A stretch of DNA of 64,000 bases from Amycolatopsis vancoresmycina (GCF_000716785.1 NZ_JNYY01000001.1:806001-870000); one strand, 5' to 3'. Counted from the first letter of the stretch, positions 38,944 to 48,097 are shown. Notes: a model not told the origin generated them from the letters alone. Translations and numbers: made by a program.

Positions 38944-39804
38944 ATGCTGCAGGGCGCTCTGGCCGGTCTCGCCGCCGGCGGGCTCTACGCGGTGCTCGCG
39001 GTGTGCCTGACCCTGATGTCGCGGCTGGTGCGGGTGGTCAACTTCGCCCAGTCCGCGACCGGGATGTTCGGCTGCTACGTCGCCGTCTTCCTCGCCGTCC
39101 ACCTCGGCGTGCCGTCGTGGCTGGCGACACTGGCGGGGATCCTGCTCGGCGGCGCGCTGAGCGCGGTCCTGGGCTGGATCGTCTCGACGTGGCTGGCCGA
39201 GGCGGACACCGGGACGCGCTCGGCGGCGACCGTCGCGGTGCTCCTGCTGCTGATTTCGCTGGCGTTCATCCTGTTCGGGAACAAGCCGCAGCCGTTCCGC
39301 CCGCTGCTGGCCGGCCCGGCGTTCACCGTCGGTGGCGTGGTGGTCAGCCAGGTCACGGTGCTCACGGTGGTGCTGGCGGTGCTGGTCGCGCTGGGCTGCC
39401 GGGTGGTGCTGGCCCGGACCCTGCTGGGCGTGCGCCTGCGGGCGTTGTCGGAACGCCCGACGACGGCGGAGCTGCTGGGCATCCCCGCCCGCCCGCTGTC
39501 GGTCGGGGTGTGGACGGCGACCGGGGTGATCGCCACCCTCGCCGTGTCGATCGTGGCGCCCTCGCAGTCGAACGACCCGACGTCCCTGGCGATGCTGGTG
39601 GTCCCGGCCGCGGCGGCGGCCCTGCTGGGCGGCTTCCGGCGACTGGACCTGGCCGTGGCGGGCGGGCTGGTGCTCGGGATGGCCCAGGGCGCGGTCGCGC
39701 AGTCCGACCGGCTGTCGGTGCTGCGGTACTTCCTCCCGTTCCTGGTGATCGTGGTGTTGCTGCTGTGGACGCAGCGCAAGGAGGTGTGGGATGCGGCTCG
39801 CTGA
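38944..39804 (+). CDS. HAAT-type ABC permease (LivH-like)
   Basis: Permease of 286 residues with about eight membrane segments. The start is typical of LivH: LQGALAGLAAGGLYAVLAVCLTLM, then VVNFAQSATGMFG. The cytoplasmic loop VRLRALSERPTTAELLGIPA contacts the ATPase. A ribosome site AGGAGG lies nine bases upstream. The last 14 bases overlap the next gene, indicating translational coupling. It partners with the permease half of the next protein. Confidence 0.87.
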   Translation: MLQGALAGLAAGGLYAVLAVCLTLMSRLVRVVNFAQSATGMFGCYVAVFLAVHLGVPSWLATLAGILLGGALSAVLGWIVSTWLAEADTGTRSAATVAVLLLLISLAFILFGNKPQPFRPLLAGPAFTVGGVVVSQVTVLTVVLAVLVALGCRVVLARTLLGVRLRALSERPTTAELLGIPARPLSVGVWTATGVIATLAVSIVAPSQSNDPTSLAMLVVPAAAAALLGGFRRLDLAVAGGLVLGMAQGAVAQSDRLSVLRYFLPFLVIVVLLLWTQRKEVWDAAR

Positions 39805-41509
39805 AAACCGTCTCGCGCGGGCGAGCCTGCCTCTCCTCGTCGCGGCCGCCGCCGTCGGCATCGGCTATGCGCTCAGCGTCGGGCTCGCCGGGTACTTCGT
39901 CTACCTCGGGGTCAGTGCCGTCGTCGCCGCCATCGCGCTGCTCGGGCTCGGCGTCGTCACCGGGACCGCCGGGATGATCTCGCTCTGCCAGCTCACCTTC
40001 GCCGCGGTCGGAGCGTTCGTCGTCTCCGCGTGCAACGTCGCCGGTGTCCCCGGCGGGTTCGTCACCTGGCTGCTGCTCGGGGGCCTGGCCGCCGCCGCGG
40101 CCGGGGTGCTCGTCGGGCTGCCCGCGCTGCGGCTGCGCGGGATCACCCTCGCCGTCGTCACCCTCGGGCTCGCCGCGGCCGCCGACCTCACGCTCGTGCA
40201 GATCCAGTTCCCCGGCGCCACCGAAGGTCTCTCCGTCGAGCGGCCGGACGCGTTCTCCGACGACCGCTCGTACTTCCTGTTCGCCGTGCTCGTGCTGGTG
40301 GCCTGCGCGCTGGCCGTGTATTTCCTGCGCCGTGGGCGGTGGGGCAGCAGCTGGCACCTCGTCGCCTTCTCCGAGCGCGGGACCGCGGCGGTCGGCGCGG
40401 GCGTGCGGACCTCGAAGCTCACCGCCTTCGCGGTCAGCGCGGCCCTCGGCGGCATCAGCGGCGGCCTGCTCACCGGGCAGGTCGGCCTCGCCTTCCCGGC
40501 CAGCTTCACCGCGATCCAGTCCCTCGCGCTGTACGTGCTGGCCATCATGTCCGGCGCGCACCTGATCGACATGGCCGTGTTCGGCGCGCTGCTCTGGGTC
40601 GCCGTGCCCGAGCTGCTCAAACGCTGGGGCGTGCCGCAGGACTGGGGTTTCGTCGTCTTCGGCGTGCTCGGTGTCCAGGCCCTCACCAGCCGCGGCAACC
40701 TCGGCACCGCCGTGCGGGCCCTCTGGTACCGCCGCCGGTCCGCCAGGACCGCCGGGGTCGGGCCGGCCGACAGCATCGCCGACGTCGAACCGCTGCCACC
40801 CGGCGACCCGGTGCTCGAGGTCCGCGGGCTGAGTGTCTCCTTCGGACACGTCGTCGCACTGTCCGATGTGGACATCGTAGTGCCGGAACACGGGATCCTC
40901 GGGGTGATCGGGCCCAACGGCGCCGGGAAGTCCACTTTGGTCGACGCGATCAGCGGCTTCCTCCCCCGGGCCGACGGCACCGCCACCCTCGGCGGGCGGC
41001 CGCTCACCGGTTCGCCCACCCGGCGCGCCCGCAGCGGGCTGCGGCGGACGTTCCAGCAGGACCGCGTCCCACCCGGCCTCACCGTCGGCGCCTACGTGCG
41101 GTTCGTCGCCCGGCGGCGGCTCACCGGCCGGGAAGTCGCCGACGCGCTGGCGTTCTTCGGCTGCCCGGGGCCTCGGACGCCGCTGTCGCGGGTCGACGCG
41201 GGCGCGCGGCGGCTCGTCGAAGTGGTCGGTCACCTGCTTGCGAAGCCGCGGGTGCTGCTGCTCGACGAACCCGCGGCCGGGCTGCCGCACGAGGAGCACG
41301 TGGCGTTCGGGCGGCGGCTGCGGCAGGTGCCGGCCCGGTTCGGGGTCTCGGTGCTGCTCATCGAGCACGACCTCGACCTCGTCCGGTCGGTCTGCGACAC
41401 GCTGACGGTGCTCGACTTCGGCCGGGTGCTGGCGAGCGGGCCGCAGGCGGACGTCCTGGCCGATCCGGCCGTGCTGAAGGCGTACATGGGTGAAACGGAG
41501 CTGCTGTGA
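39791..41509 (+). CDS. Fused ABC permease and ATP-binding protein (LivM-LivG fusion)
   Basis: A 572-residue fusion. Residues 1 to about 310 are a LivM-type permease (GLGVVTGTAGMISLCQLTFAA, later GAGVRTSKLTAFAVSAALGG). From about residue 335 a LivG-type ATPase follows, with Walker A GPNGAGKST (about 374-382), LRRTFQQDRVPPGLTVGAYV as Q-loop region and Walker B VLLLDEPAAGL. The ABC signature, usually LSYGQQ, is replaced by LSRVDAGARRLVE, and the D-loop is present. The half may therefore be a weak ATPase that depends on LivF. It overlaps LivH upstream and LivF downstream (GTGA). Confidence 0.88.
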   Translation: MRLAENRLARASLPLLVAAAAVGIGYALSVGLAGYFVYLGVSAVVAAIALLGLGVVTGTAGMISLCQLTFAAVGAFVVSACNVAGVPGGFVTWLLLGGLAAAAAGVLVGLPALRLRGITLAVVTLGLAAAADLTLVQIQFPGATEGLSVERPDAFSDDRSYFLFAVLVLVACALAVYFLRRGRWGSSWHLVAFSERGTAAVGAGVRTSKLTAFAVSAALGGISGGLLTGQVGLAFPASFTAIQSLALYVLAIMSGAHLIDMAVFGALLWVAVPELLKRWGVPQDWGFVVFGVLGVQALTSRGNLGTAVRALWYRRRSARTAGVGPADSIADVEPLPPGDPVLEVRGLSVSFGHVVALSDVDIVVPEHGILGVIGPNGAGKSTLVDAISGFLPRADGTATLGGRPLTGSPTRRARSGLRRTFQQDRVPPGLTVGAYVRFVARRRLTGREVADALAFFGCPGPRTPLSRVDAGARRLVEVVGHLLAKPRVLLLDEPAAGLPHEEHVAFGRRLRQVPARFGVSVLLIEHDLDLVRSVCDTLTVLDFGRVLASGPQADVLADPAVLKAYMGETELL

Positions 41510-42198
41510 ACGCGTTGCGAGTCCACGGGCTGACGGTGAAGCGCGGGGCCGGCCCGGTCGTCCGCGACGTCGGCCTCGTCCTCGAACCGGGCCGGATCAC
41601 GGCGCTGGTCGGGCCCAACGGCGCCGGGAAGACGAGCCTGCTGGAGGCGGTGTCGGGCGTGGTGCCGCCGTCGGCGGGCAGCGTGCACCTCGGCGGGGTG
41701 AACGTCACGCGCCACTCGCGGGTGGCGCGGGCCCGGCTCGGGCTGGCCCACATCGAACAGGGCCGGGCGGTGTTCCCCGGGCTGACGGTGCTGGAGAACC
41801 TCCGCCTGACCGCCCGCACGCCCGCGGCCGTCGACGAGGTCCTCGCGCTGTTCCCCGAGCTGGAGAAGCGGCGCGACTCCCCCGCGGCCCTGCTGTCGGG
41901 CGGCGAACAGCAGATGGTGGTGCTGGCGCGCGCGTTCGCCGCGCGCCCGGCGTACCTGCTCATCGACGAGATGTCCCTCGGCCTGGCCCCGGTGGTGTTC
42001 ACCCGGCTGCTGCCGGTCGTCACGCGGTTCGCCGCGGAAGGGGCGGCGATCCTGCTGGTCGAGCAGTTCACGCACCTGGCGCTCGGCGTCGCGCAGGAGG
42101 CGGTGGTCGTCTCGTCGGGCCGCGTCACCTACACCGGTGACGCGCAGACCCTCCTCGACTCCCCCGCCACCCTGCACTCCGCCTACCTGGGCTCGTGA
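41506..42198 (+). CDS. HAAT-type ABC ATP-binding protein (LivF-like)
   Basis: ATPase of 230 residues with Walker A GPNGAGKTS, Q-loop IEQGRAVFPGLTVLENL, an intact signature LLSGGEQQMVVLARAF and Walker B YLLIDEMSLGLAPVV. Unlike its fused partner it has every nucleotide-binding motif, so the importer probably has one consensus and one degenerate ATP site. The GTG at 41506 overlaps the preceding TGA. Its own stop (TGA, 42196-42198) is part of the 52-bp palindrome that separates it from the convergent SDR gene. Confidence 0.9.
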   Translation: MNALRVHGLTVKRGAGPVVRDVGLVLEPGRITALVGPNGAGKTSLLEAVSGVVPPSAGSVHLGGVNVTRHSRVARARLGLAHIEQGRAVFPGLTVLENLRLTARTPAAVDEVLALFPELEKRRDSPAALLSGGEQQMVVLARAFAARPAYLLIDEMSLGLAPVVFTRLLPVVTRFAAEGAAILLVEQFTHLALGVAQEAVVVSSGRVTYTGDAQTLLDSPATLHSAYLGS

Positions 42199-42240
42199 GT
42201 GCGTAACAGTGTTAGAACACTGTTACGCACTCACGAGCCC
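42189..42240. repeat. Convergent-junction palindrome, copy 4 (52 bp, covaried stem)
   Basis: A perfect palindrome with 25-base arms around a central AG. Outer GGGCTCGTGAGTG and core GTTAGAAC match the other copies, but the middle stem is CGTAACAGT instead of GTAAGGCGG. Both arms changed together, which is strong evidence for selection on the paired structure. It lies between the livF-like and SDR genes and supplies the livF stop codon. Confidence 0.95.
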
Positions 42241-42245
42241 TGGTG

Positions 42246-43046
42246 TCACATCCCCGCGCGCTCGAAGGCCAGGGTCGGCAGGTCCACGGCGTGGGCGCCG
42301 CCGTCGGCGACGATGACCGCGCCGGTGATGTACGACGACTCCGCCGAGCCCAGGAACCGGACGATCGCGGCGATCTCCTCGGGCTCGGCCGGGCGGCGCA
42401 GCGGGACCTCGGCCGTCACGCGGCGGTAGCCCTCGTCGTGGCCGCCGATGAAGCCCGACGCGGCGGCGAACTGGTCCATTTCGCCGTCCGCCATCGGGGT
42501 GCGGACCCAGCCCGGGCACACGGCGTTCGCCCGCACCCCCCGCGGCCCGAAGTCGCGGGCGATCGAGCGGGTCAGGCCGATGAGCGCGTGCTTCGCGACC
42601 GTGTACCCGGCGACGTTCGGGCCGGCGAACAGCCCGGCCAGCGACGACACCACGACCACCTGCCCGCCCGTCTCGACCAGCGACGGCAGTGCGGCCCGGC
42701 AGAACACGAACGCGCTGGAGAGGTTCGAGCGCAGGGCCAGCTCCCACTCGTCGTCGCCGGTGTCGACCACCGACGACAGGCCGTGGCCGCCGGCGTTGGC
42801 CACGACGACGTCGAGCCGCCCGTAGGCACCGATGATCTCGGCGACCGCGGCTTCGGCGTCTTCCCGCACGCTCGCGTCGCCGGTGATGACGTGCGCGCCG
42901 GTTTCCGCGGCCACCTTCTCGAGGGGCTCCCGACGCCGTCCCAGCACGACCACGCGCGCGCCTTCGCCCGCGTAGCGGCGGGCCACCGCCGCGCCGATGC
43001 CGGTGCCGCCGCCGGTGATCGCGACGACCTTGCCTGATGAGTCCAC
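42246..43046 (-). CDS. Short-chain dehydrogenase/reductase
   Basis: NAD(P)-dependent oxidoreductase of 266 residues with cofactor motif TGGGTGIGAA (residues 11-20), NAG at about 84-86 (VVANAGG), catalytic Ser in VVSSLAG, and Tyr/Lys in YTVAKHALIG. The C-terminus ends VDLPTLAFERAGM after the usual TGAVIVADGG. It is encoded 12 bases after a second SDR on the same strand, so the two form an operon. They are divergent from the amine oxidase gene and probably act on alcohol or carbonyl intermediates of the same pathway. GTG start at 43046 with AAAGGA upstream. Confidence 0.86.
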   Translation of the reverse strand: MDSSGKVVAITGGGTGIGAAVARRYAGEGARVVVLGRRREPLEKVAAETGAHVITGDASVREDAEAAVAEIIGAYGRLDVVVANAGGHGLSSVVDTGDDEWELALRSNLSSAFVFCRAALPSLVETGGQVVVVSSLAGLFAGPNVAGYTVAKHALIGLTRSIARDFGPRGVRANAVCPGWVRTPMADGEMDQFAAASGFIGGHDEGYRRVTAEVPLRRPAEPEEIAAIVRFLGSAESSYITGAVIVADGGAHAVDLPTLAFERAGM

Positions 43047-43058
43047 TGTGGATCCTTT

Positions 43059-43757
43059 CTAAGCGGGGAACGCGGAACGCGCCGACATCCCGAAGTCGGC
43101 CAGCAGGGCCTGGCCGTTGACCGGCCGCGAAGCCGGGGACGCGAGGAACAGAACCTGCCGGGCCACGTCACCGGCGGCCTGCACCGGGAACGCGGGGTCG
43201 TCCAGGACGGCACCGAGGTCGGCGCGCGCCATCGGCGTGTCCACCACCGACGGGCAGACGCAGTTGACCCGGATGCCCGGCACCTCGACGGCCAGCGCGC
43301 GGGTCATCGCGACCACCGCGCCCTTGGACGCGCAGTACGGCACCATCCCCGGCGCCGCGGTGAACGCCGAGTCGCTGCCGAGCAGGACCACCGCGCCGCC
43401 GTCGGCCAGCCACGGCAGCGCGTGCTTGACCAGCAGGAACTGCCCGGTGACGTTGACCGCAAGGACCCGGGCGACGTCGGCGGCCGTGGTGGCGGACATC
43501 GGCGTGCCGACCGGGCCGGAGATCCCGGCGCAGCCGACCACGGCGTCGAGGCCGCCGAAGCGGCGGGCCACGGTGTCCACCGCGGCGGCCAGGGCGGGCT
43601 CGTCGGTGACGTCCGCCCGGACGACGCCAAGGCCGTCCTGGCGGTCGATGACGCCGACGCGCGCGCCCTCGGCGCGGAACGCTTCGGCGCAGGCCAGGCC
43701 GATGCCGGACGCGCCGCCGGTCACCAGCACCGCTTTCCCGGCGAGTTCGGTTCGCAT
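43059..43757 (-). CDS. Short-chain dehydrogenase/reductase
   Basis: SDR of 232 residues: cofactor motif TGGASGIGLA (residues 13-22), VVGCAGISGP in place of NAG, catalytic Ser near LLGSDSAFTAA and Tyr/Lys as YCASKGAVV, then IRVNCVCPSVVDTPMA. NAD is suggested by an acidic residue after the second strand (GVIDRQD). It is the first gene of the two-SDR operon, divergent from the copper amine oxidase, with 113 bases between them. Substrate unknown; an aryl-ethanol or hydroxy-acid intermediate is plausible from context. Confidence 0.85.
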   Translation of the reverse strand: MRTELAGKAVLVTGGASGIGLACAEAFRAEGARVGVIDRQDGLGVVRADVTDEPALAAAVDTVARRFGGLDAVVGCAGISGPVGTPMSATTAADVARVLAVNVTGQFLLVKHALPWLADGGAVVLLGSDSAFTAAPGMVPYCASKGAVVAMTRALAVEVPGIRVNCVCPSVVDTPMARADLGAVLDDPAFPVQAAGDVARQVLFLASPASRPVNGQALLADFGMSARSAFPA

Positions 43758-43870
43758 GCGCCCATCCTCACCGCGGGCGGGCGCCGGGCGGTTGGCCGCG
43801 AGCGCAGCGTTGTTGTCCGGCCCCGCACGGGCGATTCCGCGCGCGACGACGGGGGGCGAGACTCATCAGG

Positions 43871-45733
43871 GTGAGCACGCCGCATCCCCTCGATCCGCTG
43901 ACCGCCGCCGAGCTGGCCACCGGCCGCGCGATCCTCGCCGCGGCCGGGCTGGCCGGCGAGACCATCCGCGTCCCGCAGGTCCTGCCGGTCGAACCCGCCA
44001 AGGAGGAGGTGCGCGCGGGCGGCGGCGACCGCCGGATCCGGTACACGCTGCTCGACACCGCCACCGGCCGCGCCGGCGAGGCCGTCGTCTCGGTGACCAA
44101 GGGCGAACTGGTGTCCTGGGACGACTGGGCCGAGGCCGACGGTCAGCCGTCGTACCTGTTCGAGGAGTACGCGCAGGCCGAGCAGCTGACGAAGGCGTCC
44201 GCGGAGTGGCAGGCCGCGATGACCCGCCGCGGCCTCGCCGACCGGATCGAGCACGCCTTCTGCGCACCGCTCGCGCCCGGCTACTTCGGGCGCGAGGACG
44301 AGACCGGCCGCGTCATCAGGTCGCTGACCTTCCTGCGCGAAGACGCCGACGACAGCCCGTGGGCCCACCCGGTCGAAGGCCTGGTCGTGCACCTGAACCT
44401 CACCGAGCAGCGCGTGCTGCGCGTCGAGGACGAGGGGGACGTTCCGGTGCCCGCCGAAAGCGGCCGCTACATCGGCGTCCCGGCCCGGACCACGCTCAAG
44501 CCGGTCGAGATCACCCAGCCCGCCGGGCCGAGCTTCACCGTCGACGGCTCCGAAGTGACCTGGGAGGGCTGGCGGCTGCGCGTCGGCTTCAACGCCCGCG
44601 AAGGGCTGACGCTGCACCAGATGAGCTTCCAGGACCGGCCGGTCCTGTACCGGGCCTCCGTCCCGGAGATGGTGGTCCCGTACGGGGACGTCGCGCCCGG
44701 CCGGTTCTGGATCAGCTACTTCGACGCCGGCGAGTACCAGTTCGGCAAGAACGGCAACGACCTGCGCCTGGGCTGCGACTGCGTCGGCGAAATCCGCTAC
44801 TTCCCGGCCTGGGTGGCCGACGACCGCGGCGAGCCGGTGGAGATCCCGCGCGCGATCTGCCTGCACGAGGAGGACGACGGGATCCTCTGGAAGCACACCG
44901 ACCTCGGCGGGCACCCCGAGGTCCGGCGGTCGCGGCGGCTGGTCGTCTCCTCGATCTCCACCATCGGCAACTACGACTACGGCCACTACTGGTACTTCCA
45001 CCTCGACGGCTCGATCGAGTTCGAGGCGAAGGCCACCGGCATCGTCTTCTGCGGCGCCGGGGAACCGGGGCAGGACCAGCCGCACGCCACCGAGCTGGCG
45101 CCCGGCCTGTTCGCGCCGGTGCACCAGCACCTGTTCTGCGCGCGGCTGGACGTCGAGGTCGACGGCGACCGCACCAGCCTGCATGAGGTCGACGTCGAAG
45201 GCGTGCCGACCGGCCCCCGCAACCCGTACGGCAACGCGTTCACCTGGAAGACCACGCCGCTGCGGACCGAACGCGAGGCGATGCGCCGGGCCGACCCGGC
45301 GCGCGCCCGCGTCTGGGAGGTCCGCAGCGCGTCGCGGGTCAACCGGCTCGGCAAGCCGACCGCCTACCAGCTGGTGCCGCGGCCCTCGGCGACGCTGATG
45401 GCGCAGCCGGAGGCGACCGTGCACGCCCGCGCCACCTTCGCGACGCAGCACCTGTGGGCGACGCCGTACCGCGAGGACGAGCGGTTCCCGGCCGGCGACC
45501 GGCCGAACGCCCACCCCGGCGGCGCCGGGCTGCCCGCGTGGACGGCCGCCGACCGCGACCTCGTCGACACCGACCTCGTGCTGTGGCACGTGTTCGGTCC
45601 CACCCACGTCCCCCGCCCCGAGGACTGGCCGGTGATGCCGGTCGACCGCTCCGGGTTCCTGTTCCGGCCGGCCGGGTTCCTCGACCGCAACCCCGCGCTC
45701 GACCTCCCGTCCGGCGACCACTGCCACCCCTGA
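43871..45733 (+). CDS. tynA: Copper-containing primary-amine oxidase
   Basis: Enzyme of 620 residues that converts a primary amine plus O2 to aldehyde, ammonia and H2O2. The topaquinone precursor is Tyr368 in TIGNYDY. The catalytic base is Asp285 (SYFDAGEYQFG). Copper ligands are His418 and His420 (VHQHLFCARLD) and His579 (FGPTHVPRPEDWP). Length matches actinobacterial phenethylamine or histamine oxidases, and no signal peptide is seen, so it is cytoplasmic. MoaF copy 2 follows seven bases later and the amidohydrolase two bases after that. With an aldehyde dehydrogenase and homoprotocatechuate enzymes nearby, an aryl-ethylamine is the likely substrate. GTG start at 43871; the ribosome site is weak. 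Confidence 0.92.
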   Translation: MSTPHPLDPLTAAELATGRAILAAAGLAGETIRVPQVLPVEPAKEEVRAGGGDRRIRYTLLDTATGRAGEAVVSVTKGELVSWDDWAEADGQPSYLFEEYAQAEQLTKASAEWQAAMTRRGLADRIEHAFCAPLAPGYFGREDETGRVIRSLTFLREDADDSPWAHPVEGLVVHLNLTEQRVLRVEDEGDVPVPAESGRYIGVPARTTLKPVEITQPAGPSFTVDGSEVTWEGWRLRVGFNAREGLTLHQMSFQDRPVLYRASVPEMVVPYGDVAPGRFWISYFDAGEYQFGKNGNDLRLGCDCVGEIRYFPAWVADDRGEPVEIPRAICLHEEDDGILWKHTDLGGHPEVRRSRRLVVSSISTIGNYDYGHYWYFHLDGSIEFEAKATGIVFCGAGEPGQDQPHATELAPGLFAPVHQHLFCARLDVEVDGDRTSLHEVDVEGVPTGPRNPYGNAFTWKTTPLRTEREAMRRADPARARVWEVRSASRVNRLGKPTAYQLVPRPSATLMAQPEATVHARATFATQHLWATPYREDERFPAGDRPNAHPGGAGLPAWTAADRDLVDTDLVLWHVFGPTHVPRPEDWPVMPVDRSGFLFRPAGFLDRNPALDLPSGDHCHP

Positions 45734-45740
45734 GGACACG

Positions 45741-46493
45741 ATGACGCTCTCCGACACCTCCACCTGGCTGCCACTCGACGGCCTCGCCCCCGGCTTCGAC
45801 GCCAACAAGGCGCCGGTCGTCGACGACCTGCAGGGCCGCTCCTTCGTGCTGCACGACGACGACGGCGGCCCCGGCCGGGCCGTCGACGCGGAGATCGCGG
45901 CCGGCGAGACGTTCCTCGTCGACGACGACCTCTACTACGTCCAGCACCACCCGTCGCCGGACGCGCGCGAGGCGGTGTCGCTGTTCCTGGACCTGCGGGA
46001 CGGCCGCGCGCTGGTCGTCACCACGACGATCGGCGACCACGGCACCCCGCGCGTCACCCAGCGGTTCCGGCCCGCGACGATCGGCGGCTTCGAGGTCCGC
46101 GGCGAGCCGATGGCCCCCAGCACCGCGCTGATCGGCCGCCGGGTGCTGTGGGTGTACAGCCGCGAGCACGCCTACGAGCACGTCTACCTCAGCCCGCACT
46201 GGTACACCTGGCAGTGCCTGGCCGGGCCCGAGCGCGGGCTCGCCGACACCGACGAGAACACCGTCTACCGGATCCGGCCGGGCATCCACCTCTTCGCCTG
46301 GCGGGAGAAGGTCATCCCGTGCGCGTCGGTGACGATCGCCGACCACCGCGACGCCCGCCGCCTGCGCTCCCACGGCGTCCTCTTCGGACTCGACGCCACC
46401 GGTGAGCAGCCGGCGCACTTCACCTTCGGCGCGCACGGGCAGCTGCTGAGCATGACCGCCCACCCCGCCGAGTTCGACCCGGCGGAGCGCTGA
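45741..46493 (+). CDS. MoaF-related protein, copy 2
   Basis: A 250-residue relative of MoaF and of the protein at 36572. The shared block is AYEHVYLSPHWYTWQCLAG (from about residue 143), followed by ERGLADTDENTVYRI. The N-terminal barrel is more diverged (LQGRSFVLHDDDGGPGRAVDAE). It is encoded between the amine oxidase and the amidohydrolase with only a few bases on either side, so it is made with them. The function is unknown. Conserved aromatic and His residues inside barrels would suit ligand binding or catalysis on an amine product. Having two diverged copies in one island suggests different ligands. Confidence 0.75.
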   Translation: MTLSDTSTWLPLDGLAPGFDANKAPVVDDLQGRSFVLHDDDGGPGRAVDAEIAAGETFLVDDDLYYVQHHPSPDAREAVSLFLDLRDGRALVVTTTIGDHGTPRVTQRFRPATIGGFEVRGEPMAPSTALIGRRVLWVYSREHAYEHVYLSPHWYTWQCLAGPERGLADTDENTVYRIRPGIHLFAWREKVIPCASVTIADHRDARRLRSHGVLFGLDATGEQPAHFTFGAHGQLLSMTAHPAEFDPAER

Positions 46494-46495
46494 CC

Positions 46496-48097
46496 ATGGC
46501 CGCCGACCTGGTCTTGACCAACGCCGTCGTGTACACAATGGACTCGGCGCGGCCGTGGGCGGCTTCGCTGGCCGTCGCGGGCGGGAAGGTCGTCGACGAC
46601 GTCGCCGGCCCGGAGGCCGAGGTGCTCGACCTCGGCGGCGCGTTCGTCATGCCGGGGCTGGTGGACGTGCACAACCACCACGCGATGGCCGGGCGGACCG
46701 AGCTGTTCGAGCTCTCCTTCGGCGCGGACGCGGGCTTCGAGGACATCCTCGACGCGGTCCGCGCGCGGACGGCGTCGCTGGGACCGGACGAGTGGCTCAC
46801 CGGCGGCGCCTGGGCGTCCACTTTGGTCGCGAAGCTGTCCACCGTGGCCGCCCGGCGCGCGCTCGACGACGCCGCGGGCGGACGGCCCGTGTCGCTGTCT
46901 GACGACAGCAGGCACAACCGCTGGGTGAGCAGCCGGGCCCTGGAACTGGCCGGGATCACCGCGGCGACACCGGACCCGCCCGGCGGGGTCGTCGTCCGCG
47001 ACGGCGGCGAGCCCAGCGGCCTGCTCCTGGAGGCCGCCGGGGTGCTCGTCGAACGCGTGACCGGCGGGCTGACCGCGGAGCAGCACCGGCAGGCGTCCCG
47101 GCGGGCGATCGAGATCCTGCACGGCTTCGGCGTCACGGCGTTCCAGGACGCCGGGGTGTCCACGGACATCCTGGGCGCGCTGCGCTCGCTGGACCTCGAC
47201 GGCGAGCTCGACGCCTGGGTGGTGTCGTCGCTGCTGGTCAACGACCCGATCTTCGGCTTCGACCCGGTCGGGGCGCCGCTGCTGGCGGTCGCCGGGGAGT
47301 ACCGCACCGAGCACCACCGCCCGGACTTCGTGAAGATCTTCCTCGACGGCGTCCCGCCGACCCGCACGGCGGCGTTCCTGGAGCCGTACCTGCCCGACGA
47401 GACCCACGGCGGCTGCTTCCACGGCGCGACGACGATGCCGCCGGCCCAGCTGGCCGAGTGGCTGCTCACCGCGGCCAGGGCGGGGTTCTCGGCCAAGGTC
47501 CACTGCACGGGCGACGCCTCGGTGCGGCAGTTCCTGGACGCGGTCGAGCAGGTGCGCGCCGCGGGGTTCGCCGACACGCGGTTCCAGGTGGCGCACGGGC
47601 AGTTCGTGCACCCCGACGACCTGCCGCGGTTCGCCGCGCTGGGCGTCGCGGCGGACATCTCGCCGTTCCTGTGGGTGCCGGGGGTGATCCCGGAGGCGAT
47701 CGCCGAGGTGCTCCCGGCCGGACGGGCGTCGCGGATGCAGCCGAACCGGACGCTGCTGGACACCGGAGCACTGGTCGCGGGCGGCTCGGACTGGCCGGTG
47801 AGCGAGTCGCCGAACGCCTGGGAGGGCATCGCGGGCCTGGTGACGCGAGAGGACCCGCACGGGCGGCGGCCGGGCGCGCTCTGGCCGGAGCAGGCGATCA
47901 CCCTGGCCGAGGCGATCGAGGTGTTCACCCTCGGCGGGGCGCGGGCGTGCGGCCTGGACGACGTGACGGGCGCGCTGACGCCGGGCCGGTCGGCGGACTT
48001 CGTGGTGCTGGACCGCAATCCCTTCCGGACGGCCGCGGTGGCGGAGACGCAGGTCGTCGAGACGTGGTTCGCCGGGCGGCGCGTCTTCGAGCGCTGA
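46496..48097 (+). CDS. Amidohydrolase (YtcJ-like)
   Basis: Metal-dependent hydrolase of 533 residues. Metal-binding residues are seen in VMPGLVDVHNHHAMAG (about residues 51-66), VKIFLDGVPPTRTAAF, AKVHCTGDASVRQFLDAVE, VAHGQFVHPDD and GGSDWPVSE. The C-terminus returns to the small beta domain (ADFVVLDRNPF). YtcJ-type proteins hydrolyse C-N bonds in amides or cyclic amides, and the substrate is rarely known. Directly after the amine oxidase and MoaF, it may release amine from an N-acyl precursor; this is inference. It ends 26 bases before a copy of the convergent-junction palindrome. Confidence 0.85.
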   Translation: MAADLVLTNAVVYTMDSARPWAASLAVAGGKVVDDVAGPEAEVLDLGGAFVMPGLVDVHNHHAMAGRTELFELSFGADAGFEDILDAVRARTASLGPDEWLTGGAWASTLVAKLSTVAARRALDDAAGGRPVSLSDDSRHNRWVSSRALELAGITAATPDPPGGVVVRDGGEPSGLLLEAAGVLVERVTGGLTAEQHRQASRRAIEILHGFGVTAFQDAGVSTDILGALRSLDLDGELDAWVVSSLLVNDPIFGFDPVGAPLLAVAGEYRTEHHRPDFVKIFLDGVPPTRTAAFLEPYLPDETHGGCFHGATTMPPAQLAEWLLTAARAGFSAKVHCTGDASVRQFLDAVEQVRAAGFADTRFQVAHGQFVHPDDLPRFAALGVAADISPFLWVPGVIPEAIAEVLPAGRASRMQPNRTLLDTGALVAGGSDWPVSESPNAWEGIAGLVTREDPHGRRPGALWPEQAITLAEAIEVFTLGGARACGLDDVTGALTPGRSADFVVLDRNPFRTAAVAETQVVETWFAGRRVFER

